Positions 36,001-55,344 are shown, counted from the first letter of the stretch. The stretch is 64,000 bases of DNA from Paralvinella palmiformis (GCA_025642065.1 JAODUP010000518.1:235001-299000), one strand, 5' to 3'. Notes: generated by a model not told the origin, from the letters alone. A program made the numbers and translations.

Positions 36001-37701
36001 GGTTGCTATTGTAAAGGCTGATTATGTTCTACAATTTATCGGCTGACATTAGGGTCTGGTATACAATGACTTGCTCCATAAACCAAACCTCATAGTTTGT
36101 GTATGGATGAGTGAATTTCTAGATAAGACAGCAGCTTATTTTATTTGAAAATGTATATGGGAATATTTAGACATAATATATATAGTTTTTGTTATATAGT
36201 TTATATATAGTTATCACAAAATGTCTAAATCTAGATGTGAAACAGTTTTTAAAGTTTTTTTACCTCTTAGAAAATTATTGCGATAGCCATTGATTATGCA
36301 GTAGCTGTTGCATAAAACTGGGCGTCCAATCTTATTTGAAGACAAATATTTGGTGTCTAGATCCCAGTCCATACTCTGGTAAAGAACATTCTGTCGTATT
36401 AACGGAATGGATGAATCATTTAAAGCATGGGACAAATATTCACCTTTCAACATGGGCTCCAATAATGCAATGGATAGTGCAGTGCAGTGAAAACCTCCAG
36501 GTTTTGAGTTTGAATCTGGCTCATACCCGTGTTTGAGGGATGCTTTCCGTGCCAGTTGCCCTTCAGTCACGTATACCATGGTCTGTAATCCATATTTTTG
36601 ACACTAAATTAAACACCAATGGCTCCACCTGGTGTATGCATATCATGGTATGATAATAGTTGAAATTGTTTTTTTAAATAAAAATTTCTTCTGCTGATAA
36701 GTAATCAACCAACCAGATTGTTTTAATGCATGAATCATTACAATAATCATAGTTCACATTATGTAGATTTAAAAGGTTATTATACATGTGAATTATGAAG
36801 AATCTGGATCAGTTATCTCTCCACCAATACGAGCCTTATAACAATGATACTAACTTATAGTCATTTGTTATATATTCAACCCCGTCTTATTTCTTAACCC
36901 GAATTCTGATGTGTGTCTGTCATTTCAATGAATTTTAGATGATGGAGAGTGAGAGAGAGGCTGCTGAAAATCGGCAGAAAGAGCTGGAGATGTTGGCAAT
37001 AAGACGTGAAGCGGATGACCTGTTTGCACTAAATGAAGCCGAGAAACAACGTCGGAAGTTTGAGGAGGCTAAAGGATTGGAAGGATTCCTACTGGGACAA
37101 GCAGTTAGTAATATGATAATGATTAAGTCGAAGAGAACATATCCTCCACTTTAGTTTCCAAAAAAATATATTATTATCAAATTATGTGTGTGTGTCTGTT
37201 TGTATGTGTATGTGCATGGCACATATATCATGTGTATGTGCATGGCACATATATATGATATCATATATCATATATTAATTTAGATTTAGATTAACTTTGT
37301 TACTATCTTGATAATCACATTTTTTATATCAAATTTACTTTTAGAATGAGCGAAAGACGTTAACAGACAAAGAACGAGATGAACAGCTGGCCTTGGACAA
37401 GCGCAATGAGGAACTGATTGGCGTGGAGGAGAAACAATTCCAGGAGTACGCTCGCCGTGTGATTGATCACTGCGAAAAGAGTGGCCGCAACACAATTCCG
37501 CTGAAGAAGGCAGCACGAGAGGGGGCAGGCGGTGGCCTGGGGCCTGTGTTCCCCGGTAAGGGTGGTATCCGACCAAGCTACATGACGTCTGACCAGTCGG
37601 GTGTCCAGATGCCCAACTACCAACGCGGGACGACGGATGAAGTGAAAGAAAGCATCTATGGCAAGGGACCAACAAGTAAACGTCTAGGATTTGTTTGGTA
37701 A
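28173..37701 (+). CDS. CFAP210: CFAP210 (CCDC173), ciliary microtubule inner protein, 9 exons, 553 aa
   Basis: Exons: 28173-28218, 29123-29346, 29820-29993, 30619-30824, 33408-33618, 34562-34647, 35108-35300, 36939-37103, 37345-37701. Phases join cleanly to 1662 nt. All introns are GT-AG; the donor after exon 7 is the weaker GTCAGT. The protein is almost wholly charged coiled coil (Glu/Lys/Arg rich). Family blocks seen include LQPDIRQVTVLKKEDWERIQ near residue 30, YYQTDRVKGFH near 130, and EKQFQEYARRVID near the C terminus. The length matches the vertebrate protein (about 550 aa). Known role of the family: a filamentous protein inside the A-tubule of axonemal doublets that stabilises motile cilia and sperm flagella. 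A non-coiled tail of about 60 residues rich in Gly/Pro follows the last coil. Intron 4 carries nested hAT elements. The start ATG follows the short divergent promoter. Confidence 0.93.
29347..29819 (+). other. CFAP210 intron 2, no other feature
   Basis: AT-rich intron with no repeat family recognised. Confidence 0.5.
30029..30113 (+). mobile_element. SINE family A 5' fragment
   Basis: Head TCTAACTGGTAGCGCATTGG, B-box GAGTTTGAATCTTGG, ending after GGGCACATCTGAA. Lies in CFAP210 intron 3. Confidence 0.8.
31246..32713 (+). mobile_element. hAT-like element family I with perfect 8-bp TSD, host of a nested element
   Basis: Begins CAGACATGAGATCAATTC and ends ATTGTCTATTGTCTG. Flanked on both sides by GTTCCAAG (31238-31245 and 32714-32721), an 8-bp target duplication as made by hAT transposases. 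Rich in GGAATTGGAATTGA motifs shared with the other family I copies. It is interrupted by the family II element at 31527-32607. Lies in CFAP210 intron 4. Confidence 0.8.
31527..32607 (+). mobile_element. hAT-like element family II, 1081 bp, perfect 8-bp TSD
   Basis: Termini CAGGGTTGGGTTTCTTCC and GGAAGAAACATGCCAACCCTG form an imperfect inverted repeat. The duplication AATGGAAT flanks it (31519-31526 and 32608-32615). Subterminal TTTCTTCC/GGAAGAAA motifs are reiterated. No transposase frame, so non-autonomous. Nested within the family I element. Confidence 0.85.
32898..33030 (+). repeat. Dispersed repeat G, copy 2
   Basis: Repeated ATTACCTGA / TCAGGTAAT motifs ending ATTACCTGATTATACAGATTAACTGG, matching 1792-1945. 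A CA/TA microsatellite follows (33032-33071). Confidence 0.6.
33849..34195 (+). mobile_element. hAT-like MITE family I, truncated copy
   Basis: Starts CAGATATGGGGTCAATTC. The next ~70 bp repeat a 28-bp unit (GGTCAATTCCGGAATTG..) two and a half times, then the family core GACAATCCTACTTGGAATAT. The 3' terminus and TSD are not found. CFAP210 intron 5. Confidence 0.7.
34659..34755 (+). repeat. 18/36-bp tandem repeat right after CFAP210 exon 6
   Basis: Alternating units ATAATGTTGTTATACTG and ATAATGTTGTTATGGCG-like, about five to six copies with drift, beginning some 12 bp after the exon 6 donor. Confidence 0.8.
34866..34890 (+). repeat. CA repeat
   Basis: Pure CA tract directly in front of a family A SINE. 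Confidence 0.9.
34891..35010 (+). mobile_element. SINE family A, internally deleted copy
   Basis: Head GGTGCCTCTGTGGTCTAATTGG runs to the B-box region and then directly to GGCCCATTTAGCCTACCATG. About 60 bp of body is missing. CFAP210 intron 6. Confidence 0.85.
35450..35756 (+). pseudogene. LINE 3' fragment with ATT tail
   Basis: Plus-strand remnants of the RT C-terminal signature (HHHLKTHLFRLAYPS with frame breaks), then CCCTGTACTAGGTGG and GATATTGGCACTATAGAAGT followed by ATT repeats. The same 3' tail recurs at 55975-56058. CFAP210 intron 7. Confidence 0.65.
36458..36585 (+). mobile_element. SINE family C copy, plus orientation
   Basis: Head AATGCAATGGATAGTGCAGTG, B box GAGTTTGAATCTGGC, then CCCGTGTTTGAGGGATGC. 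It is the only plus-strand copy of this family in the window. Confidence 0.65.
37196..37275 (+). repeat. 29-bp tandem repeat with AT palindrome
   Basis: GTGTATGTGCATGGCACATA occurs twice, followed by a self-complementary ATATATGATATCATATAT. Last intron of CFAP210. Confidence 0.75.
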
Positions 37702-39160
37702 AGTCAATGTGGAGTTTAAATTTGAATGCTAATTTGTCTCACTGGATTACATCATTGTGATAATTTTAATACCCAGTAATATATTTGGAGTATTGTTGGT
37801 TTTTGTCTCAGAATACTGTAGTCATAACAGTACTCACGGAATGTTCAACAACCTTCTTTCCATTAAGAATGTCATCTTAGAATTGGAAAATGTTAATATT
37901 TCTGTGAATGTGATCTTGAATCGTGAACAGAGATCAAACAACTACATAACGTCTTGTTTCTGTGAAATTACCAACTAATTACCCAAGGAAAGAACATATT
38001 CATGTACAATTATTTTTATATAACTTTGATCCCACATTTTCCATAAGTTATCTGTGATTATCATTCATATAATATTTGTTAACAAATTTTTGCAGAATGT
38101 ACTTGGTGCACTCCATCCATTTGTTCATTTTGCAGAAATGAAGTACTTTTCGTGCAGTGTGTAAAATACTGTGCAAATTCATGTTTGACTTGATAGTATA
38201 TTAGGCATTGATCTGTGCTAGAAACTTAGATCTTTATTTACACCAAGACTTTAATGTAAACTTGTCTTGCATAATATTTTACTCACATACAGCCGATACT
38301 GGTGAAATGTTAACGCTGTTAGATTTTTATTGAGAGCATCTCGAAATCGGTTTCTTTACTTCACAGGCAAGTCAACAATTGTTTTAGGCTTGTTTATTAA
38401 ACATTTCATTGTGGAAACAGTTCGTTTTTGTGCATGTTGCTGTCTAAGTGTGTGCCAAAAACAGCGAACACACAACCAATAGTTATTTTGTAGGTCGTAT
38501 GAAAATACTGAGCACAAAAAACAGCAATAATTATAATAAAATTTATTAAATATAATTTTCCTTTTGAACAGTCGTCATATTTAATAACTATTATTATGTG
38601 CATGTAAACTACAAAAATATATATTAATCACATTATGTATATAGTACCACCATACTGACATACCTTGGACTAAATGTCTCATTTACTGACATACCAATAC
38701 CACATAGTGACATGTTTGATGCAAATTTATGTAATATTAACACCATGATTAAATCCAACTGTGGTAACTTCCCTGTTCAATCAAATACCAGAATACAATC
38801 AACAATCTCATATAAAGAAAACACTTGTTTTAAAATGATCTCAGACAGCTATCTGGTATTAATGCTCATTAATTAGTAATGAAATGGCTTCACTCGATAT
38901 AATACTGAAATATTTTAAGGACTTTTGAGAACCTGTAACATTTTTCACGTGTACATTTCACATTCTTTTATACATTCCCACAGTTACTCATACGTGAGGG
39001 TTTTATGATGCACATTAGAAACAAATTATCTCATAAACTAACATAATTACAATTCAGAACTACATGATGACGAGAATCAAATGGAAGTACCATTAAAAAT
39101 ACTGATTAAAAAGGAGCCTCTAACATTAAGAGTTTATTTCATGAAGTCATAAGCTATAGC
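37702..39160. other. CFAP210 3' flank, no further gene
   Basis: 3' UTR and intergenic sequence. An AATAAA at 38535-38540 is a possible poly(A) signal. Minus-strand frames are short and unrecognised. Confidence 0.5.
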
Positions 39161-39164
39161 CCCG

Positions 39165-39330
39165 TAAAAGATGGCTCAGGTGATAAAATGGTGGATTAGA
39201 AGCCAGTTACCATTGGTTCAAATCCATCAATGGACTACACGTACTAGTCTCCGATATGACCATAACAACCTGTTGAAAGGTGATGGCTTCATGTTGATTA
39301 GAACATTTAATCGTATTACTCATGAGAGTA
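39165..39330 (+). repeat. tRNA-like repeat D, copy 1
   Basis: ATGGCTCAGGTGATAAAATGG then a B-box-like TTGGTTCAAATCC. A shorter relative at about 39920-39995 shares ATTAGAA, CAGTTCAAATCC and ACTAGT...GATATGAC/GATATAGAC. Confidence 0.4.
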
Positions 39331-40109
39331 GTTTACGTTTCAAGTCCATACCATGTTCAGATTGAGACTTGAATCCAAATACTACATGCATTGGTGGGAT
39401 GGTTCATTTTGGGTGAGTCATTGTCTAGATGTCCCAGATGTGATCAGCATTAAGATTAAACACCATACCCACTCACTTAAGATCATACTGGGGAGAGGAT
39501 AGAAATAACTCAGGGCCATAAACCTAGACAATATATAAAATTATTAGTTCTCTCTCTCTCTCTCTGTGTGTGTCATTCTCTCAGGCTTCAGCATAAGCCG
39601 CGGTTAAAAATCTCATTGTTCGACAAAATCTGGATAACGTAATAATCAGAGGGTGTGTGACCTTGAATTAATTTGCATCAAGGAGAACGAGCATATGCAG
39701 AGAATCATTGCTGTTCTGAAGTTACTACGAATCTGGTCAATAATTATGCTCGGTTAACAATTATATTCCAGTGAAAAAGATATTTGTTAGTTTTATGTTA
39801 TTACCGCAAGCAAACCACTGACTTTTACATTTGGTACTGGTCAAATTATTAACACAAGTTTATTTGTATTTATCATAAAGTACATCTGGACAGACTTGGC
39901 CAATGATTCATGGAACAAACTTTATGGATTAGAAACTAGCGGCCATCAGTTCAAATCCAAAAACTAGTTATGGGTCTTGATATAGACATACACACGGGAT
40001 ACAATAATAATAATGAAAAATCAATTAAACGAGTTGCCAAAGAAATTCGATCAATTAAGCACGAATCTAAGAAGCTGGCAGACTAAAAAAGGATATAACC
40101 ACGTTGATT

Positions 40110-40111
40110 TT

Positions 40112-40145
<34 letters not shown>
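40110..40145. repeat. TA repeat
   Basis: Pure TA tract about 200 bp past the ALDH9A1 stop codon. Confidence 0.9.
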
Positions 40146-40149
<4 letters not shown>

Positions 40150-40156
40150 CACCATA

Positions 40157-40162
40157 TTTATT
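40157..40162 (-). terminator. Candidate poly(A) signal of ALDH9A1
   Basis: AATAAA on the minus strand about 190 bp after the ALDH9A1 stop codon, just past a TA microsatellite. It is the nearest canonical hexamer downstream. Confidence 0.5.
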
Positions 40163-40352
40163 GCTACAATGTTTCATCATTAACAATGCACCAAATAAAT
40201 ACAGGCTCAGAAATCAAGCCGGACTTAGAAAACACTAGCTAGCCATGTGACCTAGGTAGAACTAAACATTACAAGAAACCTATTGTAAAAAAGATAGAGC
40301 ACGTGCGACTAGAAAATCTGGAAAGGACTCCGACGGAAAAGAACGCTGACCT

Positions 40353-48268
<7,916 letters not shown>

Positions 48269-48767
48269 GTTTGCTCAATCTGGAAAACAGTGGAATGTAA
48301 AACACCACAATGTATCATTTCTCTTTTCACCTTTAGGTAACTTTCTTGCATTATATTTCCCCCAACTAATTTCAGTTATAAATAAAATATGATGCATTCT
48401 ACATTTCTCTAAGAAAACATTTGAGTTGATAAAATGCTTAATAAATGTAAGGCTTTACAGCCACACTAATAAGACTATAATAATGTATTCTGTTGTGTTT
48501 TAAATGCACTTTTTAAAACTTTTTCTTATTTTATCCATATATATTAATTCATCCAAGAAAGGTGTTTTATGCAAGATACCACACACCTCTTTTCGGTGTC
48601 AGGTACTCAAGAGCAACCCGTCTTTTACTAGCACATTTATTATAAATCCCATTTATTCGATTACTGTAAAAACAGTCAAAATTTGATAAACTAGAGAAGC
48701 CAGAATTTCTTTATGCGATGTGATAGAATCTCTCCTAGAAGAAAATGACAGCACCAGAGTGTTCGTT

Positions 48768-49010
48768 TCATAAACGCACACAGACACGAGATATATATTT
48801 CTCTGAACACACGCAACAGCAGAAGCCACAAGATCTGTATAATTGTGTTCTGTATCTCACAGCGACATTGGCCTTCTTATTCCATCTCATCTTATCTCGA
48901 GATTTCGTTTGTAATCTGTCATCTACGTTAAAGAGATGTGCTACTTTAATGTACGGTCTAAAACTATAAAACGGATCAGGCAGATCAGCCACAAAAAGAG
49001 CCTGTAACAA
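48768..49010 (-). other. Unassigned exon-like open frame
   Basis: An 80-codon minus-strand frame between TRMT10B and ALDH9A1. On the minus strand TTGTTACAG precedes GCTCTTTTTGTGGCTG, and GCTGTGAGAT offers a donor, so an internal exon is possible (contains ADLPDPFYSFRPYIKVAHLF). No family recognised. It could also be part of a 5' UTR of ALDH9A1. Confidence 0.25.
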
Positions 49011-50555
49011 ACAAATGTTACATTAAAGCGATGACCTTACAGCAGAGTCATGATTCATTCCAATATTGGAATGTCAGACTCCTATGTACACAGTAACCAG
49101 ATATTTTACAATGCAAAGTATATATTTTTGGCTCAGAAGAAAAAAAACCAATGGTAGATTAATGATAATGTATATTTAATATTAGCTATGTTTGTATAGA
49201 GGGGATCTCATTGCTCAGGCAACTAGGTTTATAGTGTTCTAAAAATGGGCTTTCTACACTAAGATACCATGTAGTTACACCAACCATACACATATTTTTT
49301 TATTATTCCTGACAGCATGCTTAGATTAAACAAAGAGGTATGCTTCATGCAAGCATAACTATTATTAAATATGAAACATCAGAATTGATTTTGAACCATG
49401 TTTATTCGTGCATGAAGATCTTAGCGGAAGCCACGCCACTATCATTTATGACTGAAAATTTAAAAAGCACCAGAAAATTATATCACCATGTCCCTGTTAA
49501 ATAGGACCAAGGAAGTGCAGAACTGTGCCACATGATTGGAGAAACTGTTCTAGACTGGTTGTATTTTTCTATCATGAACTCTCTGTACAGTACATATTAC
49601 TATATACAAACATCTGTAAGACTTTCAAACATCAGAGGTATTCAAGCATTCAGCACCAGTACCTCTCACATCATTCTCGTACCAAAGACCACCTGTGAAA
49701 CCGCCATTTTGGAGGCCTTTTAAATGTGGTATTTACTAACATGATGATATACAGTAGAGAATCAATCCAGGGAACAGCCTTTAAGTTTAATCTGGGGAGT
49801 AAATAACTCGAGTATATTATATGTACACGAGGAAGGTATTTCATTACATTCTCAGCGTGCTTAAACTTGAACATTCATCAAGCATTCTCAATTGGGTGTT
49901 CAGGACCTATCCCATGCATCATTTGTGAGGTACACTCACATCAAAATAGGGAAACATGTGATATGCCAACAGAAAAAAAACAAAAACAATATAATTTGAT
50001 GTATATGTTTTACTTTACAATGCTCTTACCATTTGTGTTGAGAAAACAATTTAGTGTTGGGGAAAGCAAACTATTGAGTCAACTTTACATAGGATAGAGA
50101 ATTGTAGACTAAGTTCCAGATCACTGATTGCTCTGTTGCATGGACAAAAATCAAAATGTTATTGAACTCGTATAAAAGACTGGATTATAAATCACATTTG
50201 AATTTCAGTCCGATAAGAATATAACCACATTGCGAAATTTAGTCAAACAAGTATTTTCATCAAGCATCAGATATATGTTTACTGCAGAAACTAGATTTGC
50301 ATAGCAGAGTCATAAATACTGGAAGTGTCGTACTTCTTTAGAACAGATTGTAATGAGGTTATTTTATAGCAACGCCTTGAAGTGTCAGCCTAGTGGTTGC
50401 CTGTCATCTGCTTAGACTCAAATTATACAATGAAGAGTTCATCACTCAGCAGTACTACTGATTGTGCATTAATGATTCTCAAGGCCCGTGATATATTAAG
50501 AACACGAAAGTTTTTATATTTAATTTATTTCTTATCAAGTTTGAGAAAAATGTGC

Positions 50556-50950
50556 CGGGGTTGGTATGTTTCTTCCAAGGATGGCAATAACCATGGTAAA
50601 AAATGGGTTATTTCTATAATTGAAGAAATACTTTCTTCCCTTCCATTTTGGGAAGAAATGGAAGAAACCCCAAAATGGTACAAAATCATCATCCAAATTT
50701 AGATCTGCCATTTTCAAATTTAACAAATATTAATATATTTTTCATGCTATTAATACACATATGCACTTTATAAAATTATAATAGGATATAGTCCTCATAT
50801 CTGTTTATTTGCAACAAATCTTTGGGGTCAAATGGAAGATACTAAAATTTATTTGTTTTGAGCAACATATTGATAATAATTGTACCCTAAATACTCGCGG
50901 TTAAGTCCATTTTTAGGAAGGAAAAGGGAGTTCCAGAAGCACCTCTGCAT
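50556..50950 (-). mobile_element. hAT-like element family II, truncated inverted copy
   Basis: Plus-strand start GGGGTTGGTATGTTTCTTCC mirrors the 3' terminus at 32607. The sequence then follows the reverse complement of about 32600-32210 (AAATACTTTCTTCCCTTCC, GGAAGATACTAAAATTTATT, AGGAAAAGGGAGTTCC). The other end is lost. Confidence 0.75.
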
Positions 50951-52023
50951 TAGCAATTTCAGTACAGCATAATATCAAATAGCACAAAAGAAACTTGATA
51001 ATCATTGGTCTTTATAACAAAGCATATTCTTGTATAACCAATGTTGTTATGTTTTCTTAATAAGACCATAAGGAAATAATGTTTCGTTATATTACATCTC
51101 TCCCCAATCATATATACCAAAAGCAATATGTACAAACATAAAATCATACAGGCTGTCAAGAAGTAAGGATTGGGAATAGAATATTGCAGATTTAATATAA
51201 TTGTTCATCACAGAAATTTTGTATTTTAGCTACCATGGATGATTTTAGTAACTGGTAATATTAAATAATCAAAAGATGGCAACTTCATTTTTGTTCTAGC
51301 TAATTCATCAGTAAAAGGTACATCCTTAATATAATAAATATCCATTTAAACTTCTAATACTCAATATATTATATATAACTGATATAAATAATCAAACAAA
51401 ACACTTCATTTAAATTATTTATTTACAGGCATTTTAATAGTTTCCATATACAAGCACTAAAAGGTGAACCTTTACACACACAACATACACACACACACAC
51501 ACACACAAAGGCACGGATCTTATTTAGTTACAGTGTGGGGAAAGGGGTTCCAAAGGGTCACTGCCAAGAAGTTGTTTCTATTCAAGTTAGCATATTTAGA
51601 ATCTAAAATGATATCATGCATCATCAATGTAAGAAACAAACATTCAATTCTTTTAATCATTTTTTAAAAAGGCGCCGATATTGCGGGTGAGATAGCATCA
51701 TAGCCATAAACAGCCGACGCTAAATCGCACAATGTACCTCATTTGGTGAACCATTAAAGAAACAATTCCCACTGAGCAAACATTTAAAACCAAAAATTAA
51801 TTACGAATAGGTTGAACTGCGGGTTGCCTACGTTCCACCAGAAATATATAAATATATATAAAAGCACACACGCACACAAATAAATATCCATCTACAAGCA
51901 CTTATTTCCTTATATTACCCTGCCAATCCTGTACTCCTCTGTTCCCACACATCCCAAGGATAAAACGTCAAATGGTTTCCTCGCATTAGCCATCATTGGC
52001 TGGACACACTTGAACAGAACAAT
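50951..52023. other. TRMT10B 3' flank, no gene seen
   Basis: AT-rich with a CA repeat at 51488-51508. No coding or repeat family recognised apart from that. Confidence 0.5.
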
Positions 52024-52194
52024 TTACCAATTTACGGTCACTTTTGGTATGATAAATGGGCCGAGCGACCTCCAAAGGTGATGAATCAAATTCTTAGATG
52101 AAGCACCCTTCAGATATGCCCAAGCAGAGATTCGAACATGGGTGGTAGTGATCTGCGGTCCAACATGCTACCGCTAGACCACGGAGGCGCCCCT
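52024..52194 (-). mobile_element. SINE family A copy just downstream of TRMT10B
   Basis: AATTTACGGTCACTTTTGG, body ATGAAGCACCCTTCAGATA, B box AGATTCGAACATGG, and head ending GGAGGCGCCCC. It ends 15 bp from the TRMT10B stop codon, so it probably forms part of that 3' UTR. Confidence 0.85.
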
Positions 52195-52208
52195 TCACTG
52201 CAGAGATA

Positions 52209-53195
52209 TCAATCACCATTTGATTTATCCTTTATGACGAATCCTTTCCTTTCTGGAACGCCACAAGGTAGAGCGATGGACCAATCTCTGGTTTCCATAT
52301 AAGCCAACAGTATGTCGAACACCTGATTGATTGTTAGGATCTGATTATAACTACCGGAAGCAGATCTATCCATGTACTCACTGATTGGTAGTCGCGCAGT
52401 CTCAATACCTGATTGGTCAGCACGGGAATGGGTCACATTTCTTTGGACGCTCTCATCGACAAGACCACCAATGACATAGACCTTATCTGTGCTGATGTCA
52501 TGAAGAATGTTTGAGGAATTGGGTGACAAGTAAATTATTTCATCGTGTTTGAAGACCTCCAGATGGGATTTCTCTGTCATGTCGATCATGTAATTTTCAA
52601 AGCCCACATTTTTACGCAAACATTCCTGGTAAAGAAACCCATTCTTATCGACACTGGTGAAGTACAAGTGTGCCGGACACCTGGCTTTACGATTCGATCC
52701 ATACACCCTACACAGCTGTTGAGCCAAACGTCCACATTCCTTAGCGCTCATGAATGACTCGAGGCCAAGATCGACACATATCCTCTGACCTGAAACTATG
52801 GCATCCTGTAATCGACCTTTAATGGCCCTTATTCGTTCTCGTTTATTCAAACAGTTCAGTGGATAGTCCTGTTTCTTTTTATCATCGACAACACCACCAG
52901 AGAGTAAATTTCTCCGCTTCAATCGGTTTGCCTTCTGTTTCACTTTTGCCAATCTGCGAAAGGCTTTCCGGTGAGCAGCCATCAATTCATATCTCCTTTT
53001 CTTTTTCTCTGTCTTTGACAAGCGATACTTTGACGTCTCGCTGTTAACAGAGAAGTCAGTCTCAACACCGTTGTTAGATGCAGTGCTGGTATTGGATGAA
53101 TCCTTTTGTCTATACTGTAAAGAATCTCCAATAGAAGTCAACATCATATCAGCTGTACGGTGATCCGTCGATGGCTTGCAATAATCCCTATTCAT
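52209..53195 (-). CDS. TRMT10B: TRMT10B, tRNA (guanine-9-N1) methyltransferase, single coding exon, 328 aa
   Basis: Continuous frame of 328 codons. The N-terminal ~100 residues are low-complexity (Ser/Asn/Thr) followed by a strongly basic helix (about 56-97, rich in K/R) expected to bind tRNA. The SPOUT methyltransferase domain spans about 115-320. Family motifs: ICVDLGLESFMS (139-150), HLYFTSVDKNG, IIYLSPNSSNIL, VYVIGGLVDESV (239-250), TARLPISEYM and ILTINQVFDILLAYMETRDW (286-305). The wording RLPI-EYM...G-NYxxxILxINQVFDIL and the short tail with KGF/KGY favour the B paralogue over TRMT10A or the mitochondrial TRMT10C. The length is close to the human protein (316 aa). The reaction is SAM-dependent m1G (possibly m1A) at tRNA position 9. 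GCTGTAG lies five bases before the ATG and could be an acceptor, so a non-coding 5' exon is possible. Confidence 0.93.
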   Translation of the reverse strand: MNRDYCKPSTDHRTADMMLTSIGDSLQYRQKDSSNTSTASNNGVETDFSVNSETSKYRLSKTEKKKRRYELMAAHRKAFRRLAKVKQKANRLKRRNLLSGGVVDDKKKQDYPLNCLNKRERIRAIKGRLQDAIVSGQRICVDLGLESFMSAKECGRLAQQLCRVYGSNRKARCPAHLYFTSVDKNGFLYQECLRKNVGFENYMIDMTEKSHLEVFKHDEIIYLSPNSSNILHDISTDKVYVIGGLVDESVQRNVTHSRADQSGIETARLPISEYMDRSASGSYNQILTINQVFDILLAYMETRDWSIALPCGVPERKGFVIKDKSNGD

Positions 53196-53817
53196 TATTC
53201 CTACAGCGAACTTCGCTCAGAAGACTGACAGTCAATCAGCATAATTTAAATACTCGTATCAGCAACAACATACCAAAACAAAAATACATCAACCAATTCT
53301 TGGTAATAAATTCCTCACATTATCTATCATAAATGCAGGAGCTGAAATAATAAAAAATAGAATTACTATAAACATTTATTCAACATTCAATGCCTTGCAA
53401 TTGCTAGATAATGTGGGTATCATAACGTCCAATTTTATTTTTAAATATACCTTTAAATATACTGTACATGATGAAGATGCCCTGTAATTGTATAGATTAT
53501 ATACATAATGTCTATATTAATCCCAGCCTGATACAGCTCACAAATTATAAAGCAAATGCCACACTCGTGTTTGACAAGACATTGGCATAAAAAGAACATT
53601 TAGAGAAAAATAAACTTAGATTCATCGAGCTTATTACCCCATCCCCCTCCCCCTCCAAATAAAATATAGATTTCTGTGTCATCTGACAAATTATCAGAGT
53701 ATAATTCATGTTTTATATAAAGGAGGAGACTCAGTTACTTAAAATTGTGGAAGTTCTCAAACCCCTCAAGTAATACCTCCACTCTGATAGGGATAACAAC
53801 ATTAGAGTTAAATTGAG

Positions 53818-53950
53818 TCATTTAGCCTCAACTGATTAAATCTGGAAAACACCCTAGAGATACATCCCATAAACACAGATAGGAGTCAGATTTGAACCCA
53901 CAACTTGGGAGGTTTGCAGGACAGTACTCTAAACACTGTGCCATTGGTGA
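53818..53950 (-). mobile_element. SINE family C copy
   Basis: Minus-strand head TGGCACAGTGTTTAGAGTAC, B box GGGTTCAAATC, then CTATCTGTGTTTATGGGATG. It is the clearest tRNA-like copy of the family. Confidence 0.75.
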
Positions 53951-54687
53951 AACCATTATATTACCAGAATGCTAAATGTTAGTAGGCTTCAAAAGATTAC
54001 GGAAACATTAATACAAGAAAACAGCTCTTAGTAATATAATATAGAAAAGGTTGACATGCATTGTGCACAACAAGATTCTATTATTTTAATGTATTACCAT
54101 GTAATTCATACAAGTTCTGTGTAATATTTGCTATTATATATGTGATTCAACTGTAAAGGATGGATATGAAGTTACGGAAATTCTGAGAAACAATTATTCT
54201 AAAGAAGCTTATACAGAATATTGTGACTTACCTACCAGTATGCCGATCTGCCACCTAACTACCAAAATATATGTTTTCCGGTTCAAACTTATCACCGTCT
54301 CTCTTTTGTTAACTCCATCCAGACAACAAGTCATTGAGACGATTTCCCCAATATTTTACTGTATAATTGTCTCCCTGTCTACTTTGCCAATTGGCAGCCA
54401 GTTTTACTTGCTGTCCATGATTTGATAGGGCAGACTATTTTTCCTTTTTGTACACTGTGTGAAATTTCGAAAATATAAAGTCAAATGGGGGATGTTTCCC
54501 CATCTCTCATTTGCATATACAAAGTGAATCCTACAAACATTAACAATTGGTGATAAACATATATTTTGATGGCATGGTGGCTAATGAGTAATACAATGAG
54601 TAGAAGTGTGTATTATTTCATGTACAGCTCTATATGCTACACATAACAACAACAAAATAGGTAAATCAACGTTCTGTGAATGCACCT

Positions 54688-55344
54688 TTAAAGGAACCGT
54701 TCACCCTCAGATATCATTACTTAAATATGTAATATTTATAACAGTAAACAAAAATTCAACAATAACAATTATGAACTATACCTGATATCATAGATATAAG
54801 TAACTAATCCAAATTACTGGAGGGCTGCCATTACCGCGGCTGCACCGGCTGTCAGATTTGAAGGCAGGAAGGCGAAAAGTCAAGTGCTCTGACATCACAA
54901 GAACCTGGAGTCCATTGGTACACAGGGCTCACATAGACACCAGTCAGTGTTCGCAGTTCTCCTCACTCTCTTTTCGAAATATCTGGGATCATCTTCATCT
55001 TGTAATGTTGTTTTTAGCTCAAATTGATATGGCTGAATGTCAGTCATGATGTAAATTCAGCGAGATTACTACATTTTCTGCTGGAATTATTCACTTGTTT
55101 ACATTCTTTTAAATGGGTCATACAGACATCTGGTCAAATTGCTTGTTTCAAGTGACTTCAGCATTCAGGAGCTTCCAGTTTGTGTGTAGCTTCAAAATAG
55201 TGGTACACACAGGCCATCAATAGTTTATTAATCAGCACTTTGAACTGAATTATTTAATATGTGGGTTTTCACATTTTGTCATCATTTGCGAACACAGCTG
55301 TATTAGTCCTGAATATATTAAATGAAGGTGAACTGTTCCTTTAA
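54688..55344. mobile_element. TTAA-flanked MITE, 657 bp
   Basis: Bounded by TTAA on both sides, with termini AGGAACCGTTCACC and GGTGAACTGTTCCT as inverted repeats. TTAA target preference is typical of piggyBac and Kolobok transposons. A 63-codon frame inside (54858-55049) is not recognised. Confidence 0.8.

Noticed and set aside
37286..37675. Long minus-strand frames (up to 129 codons) opposite the CFAP210 last exon
   Set aside because: Antisense shadows of a real coding exon; no family pattern.
52545..52757. Plus-strand frames over TRMT10B
   Set aside because: Antisense shadows of the 328-codon TRMT10B frame.
54858..55049. 63-codon frame as a small gene
   Set aside because: Lies wholly inside the TTAA-bounded MITE and has no recognisable domain.
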